From contig NZ_JABULX010000008.1 in NCBI RefSeq assembly GCF_013328345.1, positions 1 to 64,000 on the forward strand: a stretch of 64,000 bases of DNA, in the 5' to 3' direction. The position numbers and the translations under genes are program-made. This DNA comes from Marinifaba aquimaris (GTDB lineage: Bacteria; Pseudomonadota; Gammaproteobacteria; Enterobacterales; Alteromonadaceae). The stretch's first letter is position 1; every line of letters begins with the position of its first letter. A model generated the notes under the pieces. The model did no database searches, was not told the DNA's origin, and worked only from the letters and a program-made list of their open reading frames with translations. Shown piece after piece: positions 56,122 to 64,000 of this stretch.

Positions 56122-56420
56122 TAAACTCTTTTCGATTTTAGTTGCAGTAAAAGCGCTTAATAAGCGCAGTCATTAATCTCAACACTTTGATTATCTAATT
56201 ATTAATGACCATTAAACAAGTACTGATTGGACTTTAAATTAACCAAGTCATCAATGATAGAAATCTGATGTTTGAACACAGAAATGCAATGGAGATGGTT
56301 TACAGGTTTGTGGGCATATCAATTTAAAATGGGCGTGAGCTGTTTTAGCTCATGCCCATTGCTTTTATCAGATTTGCGTAGGAAGACGGTATAGTTAATT
56401 AGTACAGCTAATTTTTAAGG

Positions 56421-56942
56421 TTAATTATTGCTAACTAAAACCGTGTCTATCACATGAACAATTCCATTTGAGGCCATAATATCGGCATTAATCACTTTGG
56501 CATCATTGATATTTAGCGTTTGTGCTTGCGTTGTCACTTTAACCTCATCTCCGTTTAGCATCACTGCGCTATCAACTTGGCTTATGTCTGCTTTTTTATA
56601 TTCACCTTCAATAACGTGCCTAGATAATAAATCAATAAGTTGAGCTTTATTCTCTGGTTTGAGTAAGTTATCCAGTGTCCCTGCTGGCAACTTTTTGAAG
56701 GCGTCATTGTTAGGTGCTAAAAGGGTATATGGGCCACCTGTTCTTAATTCATCGACCATACCCGCTGCATGTATAGCCTGTACCAAGGTATTCAACCCTT
56801 GTTGAGTTATAAGCCTCTCTTTTGCTGTGGGCACATATTCAAATTTGGCATTATTGGCAGGCCCTGCAGCCAATGCTGTCGTACTGAAAAACAACAAAGT
56901 AGATAGAGTAGGCAGGGCAAATTTAGCAAGTAACGACTTCAT
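56421..56942 (-). CDS. Secreted fasciclin-domain protein
   Basis: The start at 56942 (173 residues) follows aaggaa and begins a signal peptide (MKSLLAKFALPTLSTLLFFSTTALA). A longer open frame to 57017 has no such support. The single fasciclin (FAS1) domain (about 45-173) shows the family blocks YTLLAPNNDAFKKLP and the C-terminal NGIVHVIDTVLV. FAS1 proteins mediate adhesion or bind small ligands. It lies 91 bp downstream of the receptor pseudogene, probably the old operon partner. Confidence 0.92.
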   Translation of the reverse strand: MKSLLAKFALPTLSTLLFFSTTALAAGPANNAKFEYVPTAKERLITQQGLNTLVQAIHAAGMVDELRTGGPYTLLAPNNDAFKKLPAGTLDNLLKPENKAQLIDLLSRHVIEGEYKKADISQVDSAVMLNGDEVKVTTQAQTLNINDAKVINADIMASNGIVHVIDTVLVSNN

Positions 56943-57033
56943 GGTTGCATTCCTTTTGGATGAAAAATGTACAGGTTGCTTTCGTAAAAATACGCCAGAG
57001 TGAGCCTTGGCGATCAAAAGTAAAACCTAGCTA

Positions 57034-58930
57034 CTAAAATATATACTCAGTTTTGAGTGTCACATTGCGTTTGGGTTCAAAACTGGCCTTATCATCTGCA
57101 CTCGCATAATAGTGCTCATTAGTGAGGTTATTAACAATAAGGCTAATCGATTGCTGTTGATTAAGCTGATAACTCAAGGACATATCCCAAATCAAAGCAC
57201 TGTCTCTTGCCTGTTCACTACTCGCCACATCATCTTGTTTGAAACGATAAGACAGTGAGTGGCTAATGTTTATTTGCTTCATCGATAACAAACTTTGCCA
57301 TTTCAAAGCGTTTGGATGTAAATCAGCCAAGGTGTTGTTGTCTCTATCTTCTCCGGTTTGATGTTGATAACTAAAATGGTGCTCTATTAGCGCAGATGGT
57401 TGCCAGCGCAGTGCGACTTCAATACCTTTAATCTTTGCTTTGGCAAGGTTTCGATAGCTTAACGTTTGTTCGTTGAGTCGATAGCGCTCAATGTAATCAT
57501 CTAACGTGTAGTGATAAATGCTGGTATCAAACTGCCAAGTATCAGCCAATGCCCAGTTGATAGCTAATTGAGCGCCTAAACTGGTTTCAGCTTTGAGATT
57601 TTCATTTGCTAGTATTTGCCCTCTTGGGGTGGTACCTGAGTAATAACGTTCAGATAAACTCGGGTAACGAAAGCCGTTGGCTATATCTAACTGTAATTGT
57701 GCTGTTTGAGAAACTGCACGGCTAAGTTTAACTGATGCATTAATGTGTTCATCATCTACTTTATGTTTAGCACTATTTTGCTGACTTAATTTGTCATATC
57801 TAAAACCTAATTCGAGCTTACTTTGATACCAACTAAAAATGTGTTTACTAAAGAGTGCGTAGTTGCTTTCTGACCTTCAAATCGCATACCAAACGATATT
57901 TCGTCATCATATAGCTGATTTTGGTTGTTGATATCGACGCCTTTTCTGGCCAGCCAGTCAATACCAACATAACTGTCGATATTATTAATTGTTAAGCTGT
58001 TTAGCCATTGAGCGCCCATCGTGTGGCTTTGGTAGTCATTTAACGACAAATAACGATCTATTTTATCCGTTTGGTTATCCCAATTTTGGTAATGGTGAAA
58101 TAACTTAAAGGTGCCACCTTCAACGTGGTTAAGCTGAAGTTGAGTGAGTGAATGCTCTTCACTGGGGTAATTACTGACCTCTGTCTCTGGATACTGGTTG
58201 TTACTTTTGCCTATGTCTTGCCCGATACTACCAAGCCAAGTCAGCCGAGTATCGATATCTAAAAATTGAGTGTCAAAGCTGATCTTACTGGAAACGCGTT
58301 CAAACTCGGTATTAAGTGCTTCACCATTGGCTGATTCATCCTGCTTTGCTTGTTGAATCGATAACCCCGCACGCACTTGATCATCTTTGATGTCAAAAAC
58401 ATTTTTAGCCGTCAAATTCACCGCGTTATTGTTAAAGCTAACACTTGCTTCTAAGCTGGGTTCGATGATGGCTGTTGATAGGTTGACCACCCCGCCTAAT
58501 GCTTGTGAACCATATAAGACTGAACTTGGTCCTTTTTGGACTTGAACAGCATAGAGTAGACCTGTACTGATAAATGAAATTGAATTGCCTGCTCGCCTGT
58601 CAGTAATAATGGGGATACCATCGACTTCAGTACGGATTCGAGAACGACTAAAGCCGCGAATGGCATAACTTTGAAATTGTCCTCCCTGACCATTTAAGGT
58701 GCCCCCCGGAATGGTTGTCAATTTATCAGCAAGCGTGCGATTGAGATCAAAACGGTACTCAGGGTTCCATGTCTGAACGGTTAAGCCTTGGAACCCTGTT
58801 TAATTAAATTGTTTAGGTGCCATCACCTTGATAACTTCTATTTCATTTGCTTTAGCTAAAGCTTGATAAAAAAGTAAATGAATAAAAAAAACGTTAAAAA
58901 TGGTGTGAGAAAAGTACTGCGGTATTTCAT
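57034..58930 (-). pseudogene. TonB-dependent receptor pseudogene
   Basis: Reading leftward from ATG 58930, a receptor can be followed through three lesions. The signal peptide (MKYRSTFLTPFLTFFLFI...) must change frame near the homopolymer runs at 58868-58891 to reach QALAKANEIEVIKV. An in-frame TAA (58800-58802) follows APKQFN. A one-base frameshift occurs near 57866-57878, after GMRFEGQ. Between them are a good plug domain (AIRGFSRSRIRTEVDGIPII, QKGPSSVLYGSQALGGVV) and a barrel ending LKTEYIF. The product would be a receptor of about 630 residues. Three independent defects make sequencing error unlikely as the sole cause. Its partners (fasciclin, PepSY) remain intact. Confidence 0.9.
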
Positions 58931-58984
58931 GGATGGAACATACAACTGAATATTGAAAGCCGGTAACTAAAGCTTAAAAAGTAA

Positions 58985-59010
58985 AGGCCCTTACATTATT
59001 GTAAAGGCCT
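58985..59010 (-). terminator. Terminator of the sortilin-like gene
   Basis: Stem aggcccttac/gtaaaggcct (one mismatch, 6-base loop) follows the stop at 59028 on the - strand and is followed there by a T-rich stretch. Confidence 0.8.
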
Positions 59011-59027
59011 GTGGTGCGATAAACGGT

Positions 59028-62000
59028 TTAAATCTTACTATTGGCTTTTGCGTTAAATGCCTTTAGTGCGTCGTTAAATTGTTTACCTTGTTCTTGCTCT
59101 GCTTCAACCATTAACTTTTTGATTGTCTCAAACTGTTCCAGGCTAGTGTTATTAGGAGGGCCTTCTGAAGATTCCGCCATATTATGTAGCCAAGTAATTT
59201 TAGAAAACAGTTTAGCCGGTTGGTTGATAATTTCAGCCAATGTACGACCAAATGGGATAAAGGTCGATTTGTATTCAGCCATCGCATCTGTTACCGCTTT
59301 TGCTGCTGACTCAAGAGTTGGATCTACTTTTGCTTTTGCAATGACTTCTTTTTCGGCAGCCATGGCTTTAGCCAGTTTTGCTGAATAGTCTAAAGATACT
59401 TGATACATATCCATCCAATAATCGTATTTCGCATCAATCTCAGCCTGAGAGTATGTTTCATTTGGATTGATATTTAGCATAAAGTCACTGGTTTGTGTTT
59501 CACCATCAACTTCTAACTTAACAGTATACTTACCAGGTTTAGCAATAGGCGCTACTTTAAGTAGCGGCGCTTGTGTCCAACGCATATCCCAAACAAACTT
59601 ATTTAAACCATTGTTAAATGAAGTATCGTCTGCTGTACGTACTTTTAATGCCATATCATCCTTAGTGTAAGTGCGGACGACTTTACCTTCGTCATTAGCA
59701 ATACTTAAGCTAATATCTGTTGGCTCTCTAGTTAGCTCAAAGTAGATTTTTACACCACGCGGTTTGGCTTCACCTGTCGTTACCCATTCACGTTGCTGTT
59801 CACCATTAATCACACCTAGCTCGTAGTACTGCATATTACCGTTTTGGTTTTGTACAAAGTACTTTTTCATTCCAGCAGGGTCGCCGCCTGGTGCATAATC
59901 TAGCCACCAAGTGTAGCCAAAGCGAGTGTGGTCTTGTACATTAAACAACATGGCTGGTTTCGAGCCACGCATCGCATCAGCACGAAGTGGCGTAATGTCA
60001 TCCATGATAAAGAAACCACGACCGTTAGTTGCAATAACTAAGTCATTATCTTTTACTTCAATATCAACCACTGGTGTTGAAGGTAAGGTCAAGCCTAAAT
60101 CTTTCCAACTTTGACCATCATCCATTGAAACATAGATACCCGTTTCAGTACCTGCGTATAAAAGACCTTTTACTTTGGTATCTTCACGTACAGTGCGAAT
60201 GGTTTCGTCTTGCGGGAAGTTACTGCTTAAATCTGTCCAAGTTTTACCATAATCCGTTGTCTTAAATAGATAAGGTTTATAGTCATTGGTTGTGTTGTAG
60301 TTAGATAAGGCGATATAAGCCGTACCTGCATCATAGTGAGACGGTTCGATTTCACGAGTATGTGAATATTTAGGCAAACCAGGAATGGTTACATTCTTCC
60401 AATTTTTACCATCATCCATAGTTAGGTGAATTAAACCATCATCAGAGCCTGTCCAAAGCATGCCTTTTTTCAATGGTGACTCAGCAATTCGGGCTATGGT
60501 TGAATAGACTTCTTGACCAAAATATTCTGGTAGCCAAGGCGTACCGGTAATCACTTGTTTGTCTTCATAATCATTGGTTAAATCATCGCTGATTTGGGTC
60601 CATGTTTGACCTTCATCCATAGATTTAAAAACGACATTGGCTCCGACATATATAGCGTCATGGTTATGCTCTGAGATAAACCATGAAGTATCCCATTGAT
60701 GGCGTGTTGGCATATCTTTAGCACCACGACCAAAGATAGGGTCGGGAAGAACACTTCTTTGTTCTGCTTGACCTGTTTTTAAATTTGCTTTGGTAAAAGG
60801 TGTTCCGCCACCTGTTGGCTGGCCTGAAGAGATTAAAAATACTACATTGTTATCGTCAGGATCTGGAATAGCTGATGATGTTTCCCCATTGCCAATTACT
60901 AAATTCTTATCTTGTGAAATACCACCTAAGCGATCGGCACTGGGTACTTTAAATACTAGGCTATCTTGTGAACTTGCATAGACATTGTATGGGAATTCAT
61001 TATCGGTATTAACACGATAGAACTGAGCATTTTTTTGCGTGTATTGTGTTGACCAAGTCATGCCGCCATTTAATGTAACACCCACGCCACCATCACTGGT
61101 GCGGATCATGCGGTTTGCATCTTCTGGATCAATCCAAACATCGTGGAAATCGTCTTTAATACCAGGCTCTACACGCCAAGTTTTACCAGCGTCTTGTGAT
61201 GAGAATGTACGATTATTTGGTGACCATAACTCATCGGCATTACCTGGGTTGGCAATAATGTGGCTGTAATAAAATGGTCGACCAATAACTTGGAAGAAAT
61301 CAGAAGTAAACTCCCAAGTTTTACCATTGTCGTCTGAACGGTACACGCCACCTTTAGTTGCGTTATCCGCTAAGATATAAACGCGATTCGGGTCAGCTGC
61401 TGACATAGTAATACCGATACGACCATAATCGCCTTCAGGTAGACCAGGATTGCGACTAATATCTGCCCACGTTTTACCGCCATCAGTTGAATGCATTAAG
61501 GCACTACCTGGACCACCGGTTTTAGGACCCCATGCTTTACGCTCAAATTCCCAAACAGATGCAAATAGCTCATTAGGGTTAGACGGGTTGAGTACTAAAT
61601 CGATAACACCCGTTGTTTCGCTTTTAAATAAAACTTGCTGCCAAGTTTTACCGCCGTCAGTTGTCTTAAATACGCCACCATGTTTACTCGGGCCAAAAGC
61701 AGAACCAAAGCCGCTAACGTAAACGGTGTCATTATCATTTGGGTGAATTAATACTTGTGAGATATGTTTAGTGTTTTTTAAGCCAAGGTGAGTCCATGTT
61801 TTGCCTGCATCTGTGGTTTTATAAACACCATCACCCCAAGATACATTGTTGCGCATTTGCGGCTCGCCAGTTCCTGCATACATGATATCCGGGTTACTTT
61901 GGCTGATCGCCAATGAACCCATAGAACCCGCGCCAAATTGGCCGTCACCCAGTGGCTCCCAGGTATCGCCAGCATCAGTCGTTATCCAAAGTCCTGAGTT

Positions 62001-62255
62001 GGCGGCATGATAGAATACGTTTTTATTAGTTGGATGGCCTTTGACATCAGAACCACGTAAACCTGTCATTGGCCCAATAAAACGCCATTTCATGGCGTTT
62101 AAGTCATATGGCCTTTGTTCAGGAAACGCCACGCGAGGGATTTGCTTGTTAGTGGATTGGTTGCTGACGTTACTACCGTCATTGGTACTGCTACATGATG
62201 CTATTGAGCCGGCAAGAACAGCCGTCGTAAACATGGTAATCAATGATTTTTTCAT
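59028..62255 (-). CDS. Large sortilin/BNR-repeat lipoprotein (VPS10-like)
   Basis: The 1075-residue protein has a lipoprotein signal (lipobox IASC, Cys about 21) and a tandem beta-propeller. At least ten Asp-box motifs (such as TTDAGKTWT, TTDGGKTWQ, SDDNGKTWE, SMDEGQTWT, TTDYGKTWT) are spread over about 80-740. A C-terminal region (about 800-1075) has beta and coiled-coil segments, including TSDFMLNINPNETYSQAEID. This is the sortilin-like VPS10/BNR glycosidase-related family, common in marine Bacteroidetes and Alteromonadales and annotated loosely as glycosyl hydrolase. Catalytic activity is not proven. It is monocistronic. Confidence 0.9.
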   Translation of the reverse strand: MKKSLITMFTTAVLAGSIASCSSTNDGSNVSNQSTNKQIPRVAFPEQRPYDLNAMKWRFIGPMTGLRGSDVKGHPTNKNVFYHAANSGLWITTDAGDTWEPLGDGQFGAGSMGSLAISQSNPDIMYAGTGEPQMRNNVSWGDGVYKTTDAGKTWTHLGLKNTKHISQVLIHPNDNDTVYVSGFGSAFGPSKHGGVFKTTDGGKTWQQVLFKSETTGVIDLVLNPSNPNELFASVWEFERKAWGPKTGGPGSALMHSTDGGKTWADISRNPGLPEGDYGRIGITMSAADPNRVYILADNATKGGVYRSDDNGKTWEFTSDFFQVIGRPFYYSHIIANPGNADELWSPNNRTFSSQDAGKTWRVEPGIKDDFHDVWIDPEDANRMIRTSDGGVGVTLNGGMTWSTQYTQKNAQFYRVNTDNEFPYNVYASSQDSLVFKVPSADRLGGISQDKNLVIGNGETSSAIPDPDDNNVVFLISSGQPTGGGTPFTKANLKTGQAEQRSVLPDPIFGRGAKDMPTRHQWDTSWFISEHNHDAIYVGANVVFKSMDEGQTWTQISDDLTNDYEDKQVITGTPWLPEYFGQEVYSTIARIAESPLKKGMLWTGSDDGLIHLTMDDGKNWKNVTIPGLPKYSHTREIEPSHYDAGTAYIALSNYNTTNDYKPYLFKTTDYGKTWTDLSSNFPQDETIRTVREDTKVKGLLYAGTETGIYVSMDDGQSWKDLGLTLPSTPVVDIEVKDNDLVIATNGRGFFIMDDITPLRADAMRGSKPAMLFNVQDHTRFGYTWWLDYAPGGDPAGMKKYFVQNQNGNMQYYELGVINGEQQREWVTTGEAKPRGVKIYFELTREPTDISLSIANDEGKVVRTYTKDDMALKVRTADDTSFNNGLNKFVWDMRWTQAPLLKVAPIAKPGKYTVKLEVDGETQTSDFMLNINPNETYSQAEIDAKYDYWMDMYQVSLDYSAKLAKAMAAEKEVIAKAKVDPTLESAAKAVTDAMAEYKSTFIPFGRTLAEIINQPAKLFSKITWLHNMAESSEGPPNNTSLEQFETIKKLMVEAEQEQGKQFNDALKAFNAKANSKI

Positions 62256-62613
62256 ATCATTTCCCTGTACTTATTATCGAATAACCTGTTAGGTGACAAT
62301 GTGAGTAAACACTTGCTAATGACATAGCGCTACATAATTGGGCTTGGCTCAGTTGCACGCGCAAAATAGGGCGAATGTATTGTGTAACTATATAAATGAG
62401 GCTGGTGTTGGATACTCTTTTATTATTGTCTATTTTTTAAATCCGTAGTTTAAAAATATAGCTTAAATTGTTTATATGACAATTACTTAACGTCTATTTT
62501 TTATAATTAAGGCACGTCGATATGCCATTTATATTTAGGTGTGTTTTAAATGCTAGAAAGTGGTAAAACGGTTGCAAAGTGTTGGTGCTAAAGCTAGGCT
62601 GAACAACCAAAAT
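62256..62613. other. 358-bp gene-free region
   Basis: Contains the promoter of the sortilin-like gene (leftward) and that of tRNA-Arg (rightward). I see no ORF or clear repeat. Confidence 0.5.
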
Positions 62614-62689
62614 GGCCTTATAGTTCAAATGGATAGAACAGTCGCCTCCTAAGCGATCGATCTGGGTTCGAGTCCCGGTGGGGCCGCCA
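62614..62689 (+). tRNA. tRNA-Arg (anticodon CCT)
   Basis: The 76-base gene has a 7-bp acceptor stem (GGCCTTA with TGGGGCC, two G-U pairs) and an anticodon loop CTCCTAA giving CCT. It has a GGTTCGAGTCC T-arm, discriminator G and an encoded CCA (62687-62689). It reads AGG codons. Confidence 0.96.
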
Positions 62690-62705
62690 TGTTGTACACA
62701 GCATG

Positions 62706-62743
62706 AAAAAACAAAAAAGCGAGGTGTGGAACAAACACCTCGC
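62706..62743 (-). terminator. Terminator of the spondin-domain gene
   Basis: A 9-bp stem gcgaggtgt/acacctcgc (62719-62727, 62735-62743) has a T-rich run on the - strand (A-rich 62706-62718). It follows the spondin gene's stop. Confidence 0.85.
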
Positions 62744-62775
62744 AAACGCTTTGGACTGCAAAAAATAGCTAACTA

Positions 62776-63630
62776 TTAGTTGCTATAGGCTTCAAAGAAC
62801 CATACTGAACCTGGTTTCCAAGTTGGGTTTGATGTATGAGCATGAACAACTTTGTAAGTCATACCCATGTAGCTAACCATATCGCCCACTTCATAAGCGA
62901 CTTGTTCACCACTCCACATCATTGCTTCGTCAGCCATGACTTTTATTGTCACTGTTGCAACTGGATTTAAGAAGCGGTGAACGCGGCTGTCTAAATCTGA
63001 GTAACCGCCCATAGGGTCATTATCACCGACAATACCAGGGTGAACGTGAACATATTCATTCTCTGATAAATATGGGTAAGCCATACCGCCCGTATTGCTC
63101 ATTCCAATCGGATTAGCCGGAATACCAGCTGCACCTGGCATACCACCACCGTTGACAATTTCATCATTAAGTTCGGTACCTGCATCATAACCATCTAACT
63201 TAATTGAGTAAGTACCTGATACTTGTGGAATCGTCCAGCTGTCTAAGCCAACAAAACCGTCATTTGATGGAAGTAACATGCTGGCAATTGAAAGATATTT
63301 GTAATCCATCGTGTCTAACATGAAGGTATGAGATTGACCTGGGAAGGTTAAACCCGATTCTGGGTTTTGTTGACTTGCCATGCCGTAGCCTGACATGTTT
63401 ACTTTTTCAATTAGCATGCTTGTATCACCGCCTTCAGCAATAGCTTGAAGTTCAGCTGATGCCATTTCGCCAATTGTGTAAAATTTTACACCTTTGTTGT
63501 GAGCAGATACTGCATACGGAGTGAACGCTGTGCCAGCTGTTGCGTTGTTGATTGTTACTTCAACTTTAGCGGCTTGTGCTTGAGAGGTAATAGCGGCAGT
63601 TAATGCCAATAATGCGAGTTGCTTTTTCAT
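62776..63630 (-). CDS. Secreted spondin-domain protein with C-terminal chitin-binding module
   Basis: The start at 63630 follows aagga and begins a signal peptide (MKKQLALLALTAAITSQAQA); an ATG seven codons upstream is less likely. The 284-residue protein has a spondin_N-like beta domain (about 20-235) with VEVTINNATAGTAFTPY and GQSHTFMLD. A short CBM5/12-like chitin-binding module (about 245-284) follows, with YEVGDMVSYMGMTYKVVHAH and a closing WFFEAY. Spondin domains occur in extracellular matrix and in secreted proteins of marine bacteria. The module matches those on the two deacetylases, so chitin or another glycan is a likely target. Confidence 0.9.
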   Translation of the reverse strand: MKKQLALLALTAAITSQAQAAKVEVTINNATAGTAFTPYAVSAHNKGVKFYTIGEMASAELQAIAEGGDTSMLIEKVNMSGYGMASQQNPESGLTFPGQSHTFMLDTMDYKYLSIASMLLPSNDGFVGLDSWTIPQVSGTYSIKLDGYDAGTELNDEIVNGGGMPGAAGIPANPIGMSNTGGMAYPYLSENEYVHVHPGIVGDNDPMGGYSDLDSRVHRFLNPVATVTIKVMADEAMMWSGEQVAYEVGDMVSYMGMTYKVVHAHTSNPTWKPGSVWFFEAYSN

Positions 63631-63806
63631 ATTTTTATTCCTTTTAAACATTGTGTATTGGTACTGCTAGGAATAAATCTAAAGTTAATTTATAACGAAA
63701 TTATCACAATTAAAAAACAAAAAAATAACAAATTAAATTTGGTTTTTTATTGTTATTAAGTAATTGATATTTATTGTTTTTACTTAGGTTTTAATCATTT
63801 AAAAGT

Positions 63807-63836
63807 AAAAAAGGCAGCGTTAAGCTGCCTGTTTTT
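63807..63836 (-). terminator. Terminator of the gene at the right edge
   Basis: A perfect 7-bp stem aggcagc/gctgcct with a 5-base loop has the T-run on the - strand. It is downstream of the stop at 63874. Confidence 0.85.
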
Positions 63837-63873
63837 ATCTTTGAGTCTGGTTATTAAGTCCTAGTTATTGAGG

Positions 63874-64000
63874 TTAACCACCACCTGGGCCACCACCACT
63901 TGCGCCCATACCTGCTTGACTCTCAATCGTTAGCTTACGGCGCTCTTCACGCTCAAGCTCTTTTTTGTAGTGATCTTGAACACGTTTTTCTGCTAAGCCC
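63874..64000 (-). CDS. 3' end of an unidentified gene
   Basis: The frame is open from the right edge of the window to a TAA at 63874-63876 and is followed by a terminator. The last 41 residues are highly charged and helical (AEKRVQDHYKKELEREERRK), then Gly-rich (MGASGGGPGGG). The start and most of the protein lie outside the window. I cannot name it. Confidence 0.65.
   Translation of the reverse strand, partial: GLAEKRVQDHYKKELEREERRKLTIESQAGMGASGGGPGGG

Noticed and set aside
62494-62745. 83-codon frame on the - strand over the tRNA-Arg gene
   Set aside because: It is antisense to the tRNA; its GPTGTRTQIDRLGG-like text is the tRNA sequence translated.

Overview
The window looks like chromosomal DNA from a marine gammaproteobacterium of the order Alteromonadales, probably Catenovulum- or Colwellia-like; the genus is a guess. 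The basis is the AT-rich base composition, TonB-dependent receptors, a GlyGly-CTERM protein and a PEP-CTERM-like protein, chitin-binding modules, a cysJIH operon, msrPQ, miaE, H-NOX with its kinase, a BarA-type hybrid kinase and an E. coli-like purU-ygjP pair. Two tRNA genes are present: Leu (CAA) and Arg (CCT). I see no rRNA, CRISPR array, intact insertion sequence or prophage.

Layout. 1-2.5 kb is an accessory patch: a truncated ORF with a small partner gene, a 190-bp REP-like inverted-repeat element, an orphan ORF and a lipoprotein. 2.7-11.5 kb holds large secreted or surface proteins (a propeller with thrombospondin type 3 repeats and a GlyGly-CTERM tail, a Gly-rich lipoprotein, a PEP-CTERM-like protein), a periplasmic TIM-barrel protein and a small Xre regulator. 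11.5-18.7 kb is housekeeping and envelope repair: a solute-binding protein, miaE, a sulfotransferase, msrPQ, a chemoreceptor and a TSUP transporter. 18.8-23.7 kb has tRNA-Leu, a PEP-mutase/ogt pair, a LysR regulator whose start codon sits in a perfect inverted repeat, and a YfiR-domain histidine kinase.

23.9-31.1 kb is the most unusual metabolic block. A ThDP enzyme faces an overlapping pair of citrate-synthase-fold genes that seem to lack the catalytic residues. A TonB receptor follows, then a chorismate mutase/prephenate dehydrogenase homologue that also seems to have lost key residues. 31.1-39.2 kb carries an HD-GYP response regulator, a RidA-family lipoprotein split at an A7 slippery site followed by a hairpin, a tandem pair of chitin-module polysaccharide deacetylases, and an H-NOX/histidine kinase nitric-oxide sensing pair.

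39.3-55.6 kb is mostly core metabolism and signalling: NAD malic enzyme, a REC-GGEEF diguanylate cyclase, a cation:proton antiporter, cysJIH, a BarA-like kinase, DUF2333, a PCu(A)C copper chaperone, an acid-phosphatase-fold protein without its nucleophile, purU, ygjP and a PspB-like protein. 55.6-64 kb has a PepSY protein, a fasciclin protein, a TonB receptor pseudogene with at least three lesions, a large sortilin/BNR-repeat lipoprotein, tRNA-Arg, a spondin-domain chitin-module protein and the 3' end of one more gene.

Most genes are single or in short operons, separated by clear intrinsic terminators. Signalling is dense: cyclic-di-GMP, NO, chemotaxis and several histidine kinases. The secreted repertoire points to life on particles or algal and chitinous material. 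All function calls come from reading motifs by eye, without database searches.
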